Shown: positions 46,501 to 57,796 of the stretch, piece by piece | How positions within the stretch are numbered: the first letter of the stretch is position 1 | Layout of the letters: each line of letters starts with the position of its first letter | Origin: Monosporascus cannonballus | Lineage: Eukaryota > Ascomycota > Sordariomycetes > Xylariales | NCBI GenBank assembly: GCA_004154925.1 | Contig: QJNS01000206.1 | Location: 83,033-147,032, forward strand | DNA length: 64,000 nucleotides | Direction of reading: 5' to 3' | Program-made: the position numbers and the translations under genes | The notes under the pieces: generated by a model | Told to the model about the DNA's origin: nothing | What the model saw: only the letters and a program-made list of their open reading frames with translations | Databases searched by the model: none

Positions 46501-48010
46501 CCCTCTCCCCCCTCTTAATACTTCTCCTCCCATCCACAGAAAGCCCATTCCAACGCGCGGCGACAGCCTTCGGAATCGACAGGCCCAAAATAGCGGGGCT
46601 CCCGAAACTCCATCATCAAGTACCAGCAGCTTTACGGCACCTAGCATAGACCCGGGTATTTTGGACCAAGTCCGGCCATATCCCGCCGGTGACTCCGGCG
46701 TACATCGTCAGAACACCGGCATAAGCCAATCAAGCAGCCACTATGACGATGCCGCATCCACCGACAGTCCGGATTATGCAAGTAGTCGTCCGTCCACAGA
46801 CATGGCATCGTCGGTGGAGCGCCCGAGGGCTGGTGTTCTACGCACAGTTGGCAACGACGAGGTATCGTCGCCTTCGGCTGGGCTTGATATTGATTTTGGC
46901 CCCACCTTAAACCTTGCGGCTATGCCACAGTCGAAGACTCCGACAGCCAATACGGTATCCCCCACGGGACCATCCTCCGCCGGCTCTCTGCCCCCTGGTG
47001 CCGGTCCACAGCCTCACAGCGCTGTGCCGGCGCCCTTGAAGTCGTCGGGTCTCGGTATGGGCCACAGCCGACAGGAATCCGATGACACGATTCGCAGGAG
47101 CGTTGTTTGGCACCCAGCTTCGCCACAAGCCGCCAACACGGGTGCCGCTCATTCGATATCGCCGGAACAATTCGTCCAGCAGAGAGCCGCTGCGGCCGCC
47201 GCTACGCCGTTGTATGCACACCAGCGACAGCCATCCAATAATTCGCTCAGTGGATACCGCGCCGGTACTCCGACGCCCCCCTTGAACCGGAACCCCACGG
47301 GAGACTATATCGGCGCTGCACACTCTCGAAATGGTTCCCAGGATCTCATGCAGCGGCCTAGTTCCCGCAGCGCTGGCGAGCTACTGCAACGCCCTGGTTC
47401 GCGAGGCGCCGGTGCTGTGCTTGGCGGACAGGGGGGTGTGGACAGCCATCTCTCGGCTCGCGAGCTAGAGCACGTGGCTCGGGTCACCGGCTCTCCTTTG
47501 ATCAACGTGGCGGGTAATAAGAACAGGCCCCCGATCGAGGGAGGGCTTGTCGGCGCAATTAACGCAAGGGAGCGCGAGAAGCAACAGATGAAGCAAGGAT
47601 GGAGCAGTCAGGCTGCTCAACATGCGATCAGCCAGCGGCAGCAGCAGCAAGCGTTCCAGCAGTATCAGCAACCGATGGGAGCCCCCGGACTGCCACCCTC
47701 TGGAATGTACTCGAATATGGGTCGCGGAGTAGACGGCGGGCCTCGGTCGCCCGGGCCTCAAAGTTACGGAGCGCGAGCCCACGATCAAGGGGGTAACTGG
47801 TCATCGCCCGCCCTAGGTTACCCGTCTCCTCAAATGGGGAATGATTTCGATCCCCGTTATCCTCCGGGGCAAGCTCTATCACCGCCACCTGGTCAACAAT
47901 TCGTTCCTCCACCTCGATATCCCCCAGCGCAGAGCCCGCCCCCAGGGCAGCACCCAGGGCAGCAAGGTCGATATAGCCCCGGATCTCACTATCATGGACA
48001 AGCGTTCTAA
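43575..48010 (+). CDS. CAF120-like PH-domain protein (CCR4-NOT associated)
   Basis: Exons 43575-44085, 44182-44339 and 44429-48010 encode 1416 residues; introns of 96 nt (GTATGT) and 89 nt (GTATGG). The N-terminal 150 residues are Ser/Pro-rich. A PH domain spans about 155-272, from YQEGYFLKLDD through WTECFAQLVGTVLSLWDA, FINLTDASIKM and ILSISTAGRNRYLLHFNS to WTAGIRLAMFEHSS. A second conserved block follows (about 300-500: VEMWVRVRFGAGVPWRRCWC, LKGSIKFYDQRK, DAYSAYALYPQA, FVFVMPEVAPAV, MFAMPKSKRYGYLEILDVSS). The remaining ~900 residues are Pro/Gly/Gln-rich and disordered. This is the architecture of yeast Caf120/Skg3 and its Pezizomycotina orthologues, linked to the CCR4-NOT complex and to the bud neck. 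The start was taken at the first ATG in frame (43575). Confidence 0.88.
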
Positions 48011-49993
48011 TATTGTTGTTGAGAAAATTAATTGTCCTTTTTCCTTTTAGTCCGACACCTCGTAAATATGGGACCATTGATACATTTCCTGTTCTCCTAC
48101 TCCTTTCTTGTGTATCGGCGTTATGCATTCGGGAGGCGTCATGCGCATACTGTCCAGGTTCTTCTTTTGAATCGAAAGCTGGAGGCATGGGAGGCGGCCA
48201 AGGATTACTCAGAGGCCTGGGGTTGCATAAGACAGTTTTTAGCTGATCACACCAAGGAAACATTGCATAGCATCTTGACATCGACGTCACCCTTTTTCCT
48301 TTTTTTTTCTCCATTCAACTCCTCTTCTTGCAATTTAACAGCATAGCAAATGTTATAGAGAACTTGCTTTTAATTTTGAGTAATCCGATGAGCCTCCGTG
48401 CCAATAAACCGGCCTTAAAGAATTATATTGAAGATGCGCCGGCCGGCTATGCGTTGTCCCGCCATTCCTGTATATACTCACCGCGTCCTACGTAAATGAA
48501 GCACAGAAACTTGAATAATATAATCATATAAATGCGTAATGACCATCTATGTAGTCCCTCACCTTCACTCACATGGTCGACGTTCCTTAGTAGACCACCT
48601 AGTTCGTACATGTTTTCGCCCTCTCTTTATTCCTCTTTTGCCTTGTCTTTATTCTCTTCTGCCACTTAACCATACAACAATGCCCCAACTACCCGTATAT
48701 AACAAGAAACACATTGCACCCTGCACAACCATACTTCACCTCGCATATCATTCAAACTGCCAAGTTCGACCCACCATGGCGAAAACTTCATAAGAGAAAG
48801 ACTCCCGTGCCCGTGTACAGACTGCCGAAGCGGGGAGAGGCCTCAACCTCAAGCATAACACCAAGGGGCGCCGGCCTCGCCGTGATCGAGGACCATCCCG
48901 GGGGCGCTCTTGCGGCCATTAAGACGGGGGGAGTTCAGTCACGCTAAGAGACCGAAGGGGAAGGGTCGGGCTCCTGGCCTTCTTTAAGGGACTGGAAAGC
49001 GCCGAGAAGGGGCCAGAAGGCATCCGGGGGGGTGCATCATTAATTTTACACCTTGTCATCTGTGAGATGCTTAAGAATTGGCATCATGCAGATTTTTACT
49101 GGCAGCCTCCGGCCAAAATAATCAAGCCTTAGTTATCCAGGGGAAAAGCACGAACTCCCACACAGTGTTCTCCCCAACAACGATGGCACGATACACCCTG
49201 TCACGGGAGGAAAAGGGACCGAAGATGTCCAACACCACGGTAACCTTGGAACCCCCGGCAAAACGGTGGAGGATGTGCGAAATCGAAATCGAATCGGACG
49301 AGGAGCTTGGAGATGAGCCATCACGGAAAACGACTTGAGGACAATATATGACAACGGCAACGGCACACCTGAGGTTTGATCTCATCGGATAATGGTACAC
49401 GACAACGAGGATCGGACAGGATCACCGTCTTGAATTGCTTCTACGCTCGCTCAAAAGCAAATCAACGTCGCCCCGCAAAAGGAATACGTCGACAGAGACA
49501 GCAAACTCTGGCTGACATAGTCGCCGCGACAGAGGTCTGGTCAAACGTGGTATTGATTTTACATGGACGCTAGGGCAGGGCAATAATCATTACGGAATAT
49601 ATCTAGCAATATCTTGACATTGTCAACCGAGACGTCGACACGCCGTCACCGTAGACGGTGACGCCTTTTTCGAGGGGCCAATCGGTAGGCCATATCATTA
49701 GATAAGCAATAGGCCTATGTCTTCTAGACGGATCATCATTTAGCTCCTAGTTGATCATCGATGCAACAACGTTAACTTTTCCATTACGCACCAACAAATG
49801 GTGTCTAACACTGAAAAGTTAAAGTCGAATAAGAAGGATGTAGCCGATAATAAGATTCTCTATCTGGTCACGGATATTATAGACATATGACTATTCGGAT
49901 GTTATCAAAAAGAGTCTTCGTACATAGTAGTGATACATTATATTCAGGTAGCCAAAGGTAGCTCAGGCATCCGGACCACAACCTGACTGGTAA
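48011..49993. other. intergenic, possibly small frames
   Basis: The 3' flank of the CAF120-like gene, then unbiased sequence. A 51-codon + strand frame at 49183-49338 (MARYTLSREEKGPK start, acidic end) looks mildly protein-like but has no known match. A perfect 9-bp inverted repeat with an AG loop lies at 49644-49663 followed by T5, resembling a small hairpin. Confidence 0.35.
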
Positions 49994-50251
49994 CATACCC
50001 GTATTATCTCCCGAAACTCGGCGAAAGCTAAGGGCTTGGCGGGTAGGGTGTGGACAGGTGTAATGCCAGTGCAATATGTGATGAAGGAGCTGGCGCCCGG
50101 GCCATATAATAAGGCGAAGGAGGTGCCAGGTTATCTGGAGGAGTTCAGCAAAGAGTTTAATGACGATGCGAGGGAGGAGGCGTTCGAGGCTGTTACGAAG
50201 AATATAAGGTCTGCGATAACGAAGAACGGGGTTTGCTACAGACTTACTTGA
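49994..50251 (+). pseudogene. C-terminal relic of an FMN-binding pyridoxamine 5'-phosphate oxidase-like gene
   Basis: A frame without its own ATG start (stop at 49991-49993, end TGA 50249-50251) contains RVWTGVMPVQYVMKELAPG, PYNKAKEVPGYLEEFSKEFN and a short helical tail. This is how fungal Pyridox_ox_2-type flavin-binding proteins end (RVWTGVxPV...VPGY). The FMN-binding N-terminal ~150 residues were not found upstream, and the SAKAK...GRVWTG junction looks internally shortened. I read it as a remnant of a deleted gene. An unrecognised upstream exon would be the alternative. Confidence 0.45.
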
Positions 50252-50831
50252 TGCCATACCTCAACCCTTCAGGTTTGCTGCAGAAAGAGGTAGCTTTGTT
50301 AGTCATCAAAGCTCCAAGCTATGTAAGCGCCCCTGAATAACTTATTCCGGGGAGCCCACACTATATATAGAGCTTCCTAGCCACCACTCTTAGAGCCCGA
50401 ATCTAGTCAGATAATTATCACTTCCTACTGTGTATGCAACCTTATCTTCCGACGAGCTTAACTGTCACAGGGTTAATACCAGTGTTCTGGTTAGTCACAC
50501 AGCCGCAATTGTGTTAGGGAAAAAGGGTACACAGCATGAAAGGCAGGAAGCAGTCTCGCAGGTAGGTAGCAGTAGATTAGACCAGTAACGCCTGCCCTTC
50601 CCAATATACGGGAAGAAAAGGGCCCTATATATACACCTACAACCCCTGTATAGCCCCCCTGTATAGCCCCTTTCTAGAAAATTCGACCTTAGCACGTATC
50701 AAATTGTTCCTAATGGTATATGTCGATACATTCTCCTCAAGACTATGCCTGACATAAGCTCAAGAATCTCCCTTGCCTCCATTTGATGGTACTCCCATGC
50801 ATTCCTCTCAAGTGCTGGGCCTTCCCTAAGA
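50252..50831. other. intergenic between relics
   Basis: No coding signal was found. Direct short repeats of CTGTATAGCCCC occur near 50647-50670. Confidence 0.4.
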
Positions 50832-51904
50832 TTAACTCAGGCGGTTGCAACGCAACTCCAGCACGAAGGTTTTGGGAAGGACACAAATCCGGTATCCTAA
50901 TTGTGCGCTGAGACTGGCCGTGGCGAGCCTTCCAAGCCAGTTGTCGTGAGACCTGACAATCTCCACAAACTTGGCACCATCCAGGAGCTCATTCCAATCG
51001 TCTATTGTCGTGAGTTTGTGATGACCTAGAGGTATTTCGAATGCGGTTGATCCATGATCATGACCGGCACAATCATCTCTCAGGATGCGAAACAAGCTAT
51101 CGCCCCCCCAATTGCTTGATGATGTCCAGATCAGCAACCCGCTTTCCCTTGTCATGGACAGATACCACAGACTCAAGGAAATATATTTCGAAACTCTTCG
51201 GTCAAAGGGTAGGACGTACCCGGTGAACCACAGATGCATTGTTGTTGAGCTGAACGAGTCCTCCAATTTGCCGTCGAATGGGCTGTGATTGACGAGATTC
51301 CAGTGCTCGCACTGCAGGTCTTGGCGAAATTGAGGATTCTGCGGTGGGATGAGTAGAGCAATTCCAGGTTTCCCAATGCTACCCCTGATTCTCTTGACTT
51401 CGTATTCTCGTGGTACCTCAGACGGGTCGCTGAGGAGTGGTACTACGATGTAGATTGAGCCACCGGCGGCAATCGCCATGAAATTTTCCAGGCTGGAAGG
51501 CTTAATTGCAAGACTCCCCGATTCAAAATAGACCATGCAGGCGAATGTTGCACTTCAATCAATTGGAAGCAATGTGGAGAGTCCTACCGCATCTTCTTCT
51601 GCGTACTCTTGCACCCATGGCGACTTGTATATCGGCTTCGACGTGACCCCTAAGTCCACTGTGACTCCTGGGAGCATTTTGTAAATCTCCTTTGTCGTGG
51701 CAAGAACCCGCATCGACAGCAGAAGTTCCCGTCTATCAGGTGAAAATATAAGTGAATCCAGGGTTCGCAGCAGCAATGACTCATCCAGACGCCGCTTGTG
51801 CAGAGCTTCTAGAAGAATGTCATGACTAACCACGCGGGGTGGCTGAGGGGAAACGTTGTTCAATGGAATGTATTTCGCTGTCATATAGAGGGAGACATGG
51901 TCTT

Positions 51905-51957
<53 letters not shown>

Positions 51958-53654
51958 NNNNNNNNNNNNNNNNNNNNNNNNNNNNNNNNNNNNNNNNNNN
52001 NNNNNNNNNNNNNNNNNNNNNNCCCCCCCCCCCCCCCCCCACATGAACAAAATCGACATATGGTTCCTCTCCGGCCACTCGAGATGAGGTTTCGTATGAG
52101 CTGAAGAATTCCGGCGCCATTGCCCAACGGAGATTGTTCTGCGTGGATGTGTCTGGACGCTCCGGCGTTAAGAATTGGATCTGGGCAGACTCAAAAGTTG
52201 CAACATTTTCGCCTCCTATTTCTCGTCGTCTCCTCTTTGACGGATTTTCAACCTCTCTATGGAGCCGCTGTTGTTGGTATACCTTCGAGGGACGTGGCCT
52301 AGATTCCCAACCATCGTCTCCTTCTTCCATCCATCTTTGGGTGTCGACGGGGGTCGTTGGAGGCATACTCGCCGCCAGAGCTTTCGTCATTATCGCACTC
52401 GATTGGCATTGCTGTGGCAAAAATGGCCAGTTTCGTCTTTGCAGACCCCGTACAGGGAACATCTAAGTTGTATCGAATACTGAAACCTCTCTTGCGATGC
52501 TGTCGTACTTTCTGAAGAAGCTGCCGGACGATCTTCACACACGTTTCAATATTGCCCGAGTCGCGACGGAACCATAGACAACAAGGATGAGAGCTGGGTT
52601 AGTCCAAATGCTGGGGGTACCGGATCATCGAGGCATAGAAACTTTGCGTTTCGCCTCCTTCCAAACCGCACAAGTTGCTCACATTGCTTTTATTCTAAGG
52701 AGTTCTGACTCAAAAGCGGTTCCACGGCTTCGACTAGATGGCCTAATCAATGCAAAGCTCCGTGTGAAACTTTCCGGAACTCGGGGGCCAGGTATTCCCA
52801 TAGTTTCACGATTACCGTGGCGGCCTCCGTATCCGAAAACCCCCATGATCTGGTCGAGCACCCTATAACAAGCTGCATTAATTGCAAGAGAACAACGCGG
52901 TTGTTCGCCGTGTCAAGTCGCCTTTGGGAAACAGCGGATCCCCCATAGCATCGGAGATGCCCGAGAGAAAGAGACCAAAAGATACCGTCGCTTCCTCGGC
53001 GACCATCATCTATCCGCAGACCGACTGTAAGGACGCCACTAGGGTTAACAAGCTGATCATATTGCTGAATAACTGGCGCGCCCTTCGAGTCCTGAAGGAC
53101 TATCGTATCAGGATAGATATGCCACGAGGAAAGCGCAAGGGGGACAAGATAAAGTTGTTGACAACCTCCATAGACCGCGTCCAAGTTTGCATGACATTTC
53201 TATACAAGGATGGCGTGCTATTGACTGTCACAGATTGGTTGGTCACGACTTGCCCAAGCTGAACGTGTTTTCACCCCTGGCTTCGTTGGCACCCTGGAGC
53301 CAAGCGCGCGTGCTAGCGTGCCATGCCGCTAATTGATCGCTCGTTAGAGAGATCCTGGACAGCTGTTGTGATATATTATGGAACGGGTCAGTTTCATCTG
53401 TACTTTCTGCTCCTTCTTCCTCTCCGAAACCAGTTCGGTCCAAATGGCAAAGGCCTGCGATGGCGTCCACATCCGCGCCAGCAAAAGCAAGCCAAGAGGT
53501 GCACAGAAATCGCCTCGGGACTCGACGTAGCTGCAGCCCAAAGGCTCGTCCCGTCAAGGCCGGCGTGTTCGGCGAAGATTCCGTAGCTCGGGGACGGTTT
53601 CGAATTCACGCCTGGACACGAGGCTATCTCTGAAGCTCGCTTTCCGTAGGCCAT
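50832..53654 (-). pseudogene. decayed large fungal gene of unknown function, split by an assembly gap
   Basis: Fragments of one protein type run in order on the minus strand in changing frames. The N-terminal part (53654 down to about 52745) has GTSLWAAATSSPEAISVHLL, then ARMWTPSQAFAIWTELVSE in another frame, then SDQLAAWHASTRAWL, VNSTPSLYRNVMQTWTRSM, and SSWHIYPDTIVLQDSKG ... FWSLSLGHLRCYG. The middle part (about 52540-52040) has RGFSIRYN and IFATAMPIE. The C-terminal part (51880-50832) has YKSPWVQEYAEED, FACMVYFESGSLAIKPSSLE, GKPGIALLIPPQNP and WFTGYVLPFD. An in-frame TGA interrupts it at 51557-51555. A segment beginning IYFLESVVSVHDKGKRVADL is readable only in a shifted frame between about 51190 and a C7 run (51103-51109). 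I recall this as a recurrent Pezizomycotina hypothetical family of about 900 residues, but I cannot name it. At least four frameshifts and one stop make it a pseudogene, unless sequence quality near the gap is poor. Confidence 0.7.
51907..52040. other. assembly gap: poly-G, 65 Ns, poly-C
   Basis: An unbroken G tract (51907-51957) is followed by 65 Ns (51958-52022) and a C tract (52023-52040). It lies inside the decayed gene, so an unknown part of that gene is missing. Gly- and Pro-runs translated here are artefacts. Confidence 0.9.
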
Positions 53655-55139
53655 GATCGGGTGGGAAGTTCGGGGGAGACAGTGCTGAAAGAGTGCACCC
53701 AGTTTCCTTGCTGTGATGTGCTGACTTCCATTCTCAGCTGCATCCTTTCATCTATGCGCCAGTTCTCTCCCGACGGCCCTGAATTCTTTTTTTTTGGGGG
53801 GGGGGGGGGTTCCATTTTGACAAACGAGAAGTCCAAATTCAAGGTCTCAAGGCTGACGTTGGTCTCCTGGCAAGCCGAAAGCCATGAAGCCGCAACTTTT
53901 TATATTTCCATTTCGGGTAACAATGAGTGCCGGTGAACTTCGTTTATAAAGTTGTCGGCTGGGCGTAGTATTCTGAGTAGCATGTTCATCGCTCGCCATC
54001 AAGAAATAGACTCATTCCCGGATGGGATATTGATTTATGGGACGGGTGCTGGTGGAATCTGGGAGAGGAGCTGAACCGCCCCAGCCTAGGAGGTTCCCCA
54101 GCCTGCCTGTCGTGTTGCGCTGGGGTTATGCCTGGTGCGACTGCGACAGGGTTGTGGAGACGCGCCAAGTACATCTCATCAACGTTTGATTCCAATAGAC
54201 CCCAGCTCCATTGCAACTGATATGTGGCTTCACTACGCATACATTGATTAGCCCAATACAAAAGTTCGAGCCATGGTACAGATGATTTCATCTAGGGGTG
54301 AAAGTGGTAAGTACCAGCGAACGAAGGGGCAAAACCGGAATATCGTGTACTACAGTATGGTATCAGGCAAAGATTTCGCACATTGTCAGGTACTTCGGTA
54401 AGTTTCGAATGGCCTGATTAAGGGGGGCGGGGCCCTGGCAGCGAAATTGCAACACACGCATGTGTAATATTTGGCGCATTATATATTAATTGGCCTTGTG
54501 GGCAAAGGGCTGCGATTCTTCAGTCTGTGGTTCCGTTCAAGGTTACTCATCTGCAACTGCGGGTGGGAGACAGTCACATATAGCTGTCTCCTCCCTTTGT
54601 CCTTGCAATCCTAGGGCCACAAATCAGAGCCCTTTGAATCGTTTCAACGCTCCGGCGACAAATCGCCACATCTGGCAAAAGATCTATTTAAAGTGTATCC
54701 AGCTAGCGGTCATTTATGAATAACACCAAGGTATTCGATAAAGAGCACATAGCAAGCGAAGGTGTTAGTTAATAGAGCGCCTGATGTTCCGATATATCTG
54801 CGACCCACCTTGGGGGGGGGGGGGGTTTGGTAAGAATGCCAAGCCGCAAGGCACCCCACCAAGGATCCCCACCTCGGCCCCACAGTGTCGGGAGCTTAAA
54901 TCAGCCCTACGAACCATCAACTACGTCTCTACCTTGTTTGTTACCCAGCATTCCAGGCATCTACCTAATCTCCTCTTCCATCCCGTACATACCAGTCAAC
55001 CACCCCCTTCCCCTGCCTACCCATACCCCAAGCGTAATAATATCACCGACAGACCACCCCAACGCTTCCGCTCTCTCAACTCCGCCCCTCGTCTTCTCCC
55101 CTGCCGCCAGCAACGGGCGGTCTTAAGAGCGCGAGAAGA
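53655..55139. other. intergenic with two G14 homopolymers; SGNH gene promoter
   Basis: No gene was found. T9 followed by G14 lies at 53787-53809 and another G14 at 54812-54825. A minus-strand frame at 53986-54291 (101 codons) has no recognised motif. From 54900 to 55110 the sequence is C-rich with repeated TACC/CACCCC, a typical leader for the gene starting at 55140. Confidence 0.4.
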
Positions 55140-56245
55140 ATGTCCAGAACGCCCCTCCGAATCCTCTGCTTCGGCGACTCCCTGACGGCGGGGTGGCCGT
55201 CGATGGACCCGTACGCAGGCAAGCTGGAGGAGAAGCTCGAGAAGGCGCTATCGCATATCGAAGTCCGTTGCGAGGTCGACGGCGAGCCCGGCGACGAGGT
55301 GGCCCGCGGCTCGTACCAGCGGCGCATGCAGAAGGCGTGGGACCGCTGCCATCCCCATCCCCACCGCGCGGCACGGCAGGGACAGGGACAGGGACAGGGA
55401 CAACGGCAGCAGCAACAGCGGCGGCGGCAGTCCGACTCCGAATCCCAGCGGAAGGCGGCGGAGGGGGATGGTGGCGAACAACGGGATCACGACGAAGGCG
55501 AAGGCGAAGGCGAAGGCGATCGCGACGATAAGAACCATCCGAGCCGGCGCTGCTACGACTGGACCGTCGTGCTGGGCGGGACCAACGACATCGCCTGGTC
55601 GGCGCCCGCCGAGGCCGTCGTCGAGGGCCTCCGGCGCACGTGGGACGTCGCGCTCTCGCGGGGCGGCAGGGTCCTCGCGCTCACCATCCCCGAGGTCAAG
55701 CACGACTCGCCGGCCACGCGCGGGAAGCGCGACCAGATCAATGAGTTTATCCGGACGTACAAGCGGCACGACTAGTGAGTCCGCCTTGTCTTCTACATTC
55801 CTTTTGCCTCGTCGTGCTCTATTGTGTCTCATCTCTAGAACTACATGCTGCCGCCGTATATGTACATACGCACACACATGGAGGTGGTCCGAGAGGTCTC
55901 AAGTGGGAGCACGTAACTAACCATCGTCACCACTACAGCTTCCACTTCGACCTCTTCTCCGCGCTGCCGTACAACGCGATGCCGCCGGCCCAGCGCAGTC
56001 GCATCTGGGAGCCCGACGGCGTGCACCTGACGTCGGAGGGCTACCGCTTCATGGGGGAGAGGATCGCGGAGGCGCTGGCGCAGATCGTGAGGCTGGCCGA
56101 GGCCCAGGACACCGAGATCAGCAGCGTGGTCAGCGACGCGCGGCAGAGGCGGGCCATCGAGGGGCTCATATTCGAGGAGGAGAGGGGCGATCATAGGCTG
56201 CTGAGCCAGGGCTACATCGTCGTCAGGAAGCGCGACCTCGATTGA
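55140..56245 (+). CDS. SGNH (GDSL-type) hydrolase with low-complexity insertion
   Basis: Exons 55140-55774 and 55939-56245 encode 313 residues; the 164-nt intron (GTGAGT...CTACAG) splits the Tyr codon of RHDY and joins to FHFDLF. SGNH blocks are intact: block I GDSLTAG (nucleophile Ser14), block III GGTNDI (Asn149), and block V DGVHL (Asp238, His241). A hydrophilic insertion of about 65 residues (71-137) lies between the first and third blocks. It is built from hexanucleotide repeats that encode GQGQGQ and EGEGEG. No signal peptide is present, so the enzyme is probably cytosolic. It should be an esterase or lipase-like hydrolase; the substrate is unknown. It is tail-to-tail with CSN4, 297 bp apart. 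Confidence 0.85.
55376..55516 (+). repeat. in-gene hexanucleotide repeats
   Basis: GGGACA units near 55380-55400 and GGCGAA units near 55497-55517 sit inside the SGNH hydrolase coding sequence, in frame. They encode Gly-Gln and Glu-Gly dipeptide runs, so copy-number changes would alter protein length without shifting the frame. Confidence 0.8.
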
Positions 56246-56542
56246 CACTAACTAATAGGAGTGTTGTTTTCGTCTTCGTTCGCCGCCTCCTCGTGGTGTC
56301 TTGTCCTCTTCCTCATCTCACCTGTCTAAACTGAAAACATACCCTGGAATTTGCGTATCCCTTCTTATGCCGTACCTTCGCCCCCCTGGAAACGTTTTTC
56401 GTAATCTCATGATGCCTTTCCTGCGCCGTGTCCCTGAACTCCGAGCTAATGAACCCCATGTTCCGTGTCCCTTTGGTGCTCTACACCACCAAATTCGCTG
56501 CAACGAAATCCTTGAATGTTGGTTAGCCTTGTGCAATAGGTG

Positions 56543-57796
56543 TCACAGGGTTCGGCTTACCGGGAACTCCCGCTGTAGTGCGTTCGTAATATTCTCCACC
56601 TCCTCTGCTAAGCCTTGTACGTTGGCATCCCATCGTCGCATCTCCTTGCCCACTGTGACCTCTGCTCGGCCACTGCCCTTCTCTCCCGACGCCTCGCCGC
56701 CTTCGAACCAGATAATTTCTTCTATCTGGTCGATCCGGCCTAGTAAGCGACCCTGCTCGATCATCCTCGCCGTAGTATCCTCGGCCTTCTCGGCATCCAG
56801 ACCCAGGAGCTTTCCCAGCGCTTCAAAGCCGATATTACTATATAGTCTCGAGGCACCCAGGAGGTTGTGCTCGACGACGGCCTTGGCCAGCACCGTCGAT
56901 CCGTCGGACGTCGTGGCGAGCTGGTGCGGCGCGAGGCCCTGGGCGAACTTGTCGACCTCGGCGGGTGCCAACAGACGGTCGAAGAACATCTTCTCGAGCA
57001 TGCCGAACTCCTCGAGATTCGGCGACCGCTCGTCCTTGAGCAGCCTGCCGAGGGCCCGGCTGCGCAGGGGTCCCGCGGGGGCGAGGATGGCGCACTTGAC
57101 GGCCATGCTGAGGGTGTGCAGGCGCTCGTCCTCGGAGATGGCGGGCGAGAAGCTGATGTCGTGGTAGGCCTGGCTGGCGGCGAGGAACTCGCGCTTGGAG
57201 TCCTGGATGCGGGCCTGCGAGAGCTTGAAGTGCAGGTTCAGGGCCGGGTCGTCGACCGTGTAGATGACGTTCTTGAGCTTGTTGAGGTACGTCTCGGCGG
57301 CGGTGGTGTCGTCGACCTCGAGGTAGTTGCGCACGATGCGGACCCAGACGCGCACGCGGTCCTCGTTGCTGACGCGGCGCTGCGACGACTCGAGCGGGAT
57401 CTCGGCCAGCGCCCGGGCGGCCGACAGGTAGTCCTCGCTCGCCTCGTGCCCGTCGGCCACGAGCTCCCGCACCGCCACGGCCTGGTCCACGAACGTCGTC
57501 GCCCCCGTCTGGTTGCCCAACAGGATCGAAAGCGCGTGCTGGCCCACGTCGATCCAGAGCTCTGGGTTGTCGGACGACTTCAGCGCCGTGACGAGGGTCG
57601 CGAGGATTGAGCGCTGCGCCACGATTCCGAGCGAGTTGCTGGCGAACACGGCGTCGAGGATCATCCTGAGGTCGCCCGAGAGCGTTTCCGGCGTCGATAG
57701 CGAATCGAGGTTCGAAAGGAGCGAATCGAAGCCGGCGGCTTGGTCCTGTGAGTTTTGGAGCTGGGACAGGGCCTCGCTCACCTTCTGGGGTGCCAT
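56543..57796 (-). CDS. CSN4: COP9 signalosome subunit 4
   Basis: An intronless frame of 417 residues, the usual size. The N-terminal helical repeats include NPELWIDVGQHALSILLGNQ, DYLSAARALAEIPLES and RVRVWVRIVRNYLEVDD (TPR-like), followed by AETYLNKLKNVIY, ALNLHFKLSQARIQDSKREF and AASQAYHDISFS. The PCI domain follows (about 215-350: LHTLSMAVKCAILAPAGPLR, FGMLEKMFFDRLLAP, LLGASRLYSNIGFEALGKLL) and then a C-terminal helix (VQGLAEEVENITNALQREF). CSN4 (csnD in Aspergillus) is a scaffold subunit of the COP9 signalosome, which removes Nedd8 from cullins. The start ATG at 57796 gives the standard N-terminus. Confidence 0.93.
   Translation of the reverse strand: MAPQKVSEALSQLQNSQDQAAGFDSLLSNLDSLSTPETLSGDLRMILDAVFASNSLGIVAQRSILATLVTALKSSDNPELWIDVGQHALSILLGNQTGATTFVDQAVAVRELVADGHEASEDYLSAARALAEIPLESSQRRVSNEDRVRVWVRIVRNYLEVDDTTAAETYLNKLKNVIYTVDDPALNLHFKLSQARIQDSKREFLAASQAYHDISFSPAISEDERLHTLSMAVKCAILAPAGPLRSRALGRLLKDERSPNLEEFGMLEKMFFDRLLAPAEVDKFAQGLAPHQLATTSDGSTVLAKAVVEHNLLGASRLYSNIGFEALGKLLGLDAEKAEDTTARMIEQGRLLGRIDQIEEIIWFEGGEASGEKGSGRAEVTVGKEMRRWDANVQGLAEEVENITNALQREFPVSRTL

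Noticed and set aside
49644..49663. Perfect 9-bp inverted repeat as terminator or regulatory hairpin
   Set aside because: Short, with a two-base loop and no adjacent gene end; likely chance in this genome.
51555..52127. Protein with long Pro runs flanking undetermined residues
   Set aside because: The Pro/Gly runs come from poly-G and poly-C at the assembly gap.
52747..53184. Stand-alone 145-residue gene
   Set aside because: It matches the interior of the larger decayed family and has neighbours in other frames; it starts mid-protein.
55248..55877. 209-codon minus-strand frame opposite the SGNH hydrolase
   Set aside because: It mirrors the GC-rich and repeat sequence of the real gene; low-complexity Ala/Val/Leu runs only.
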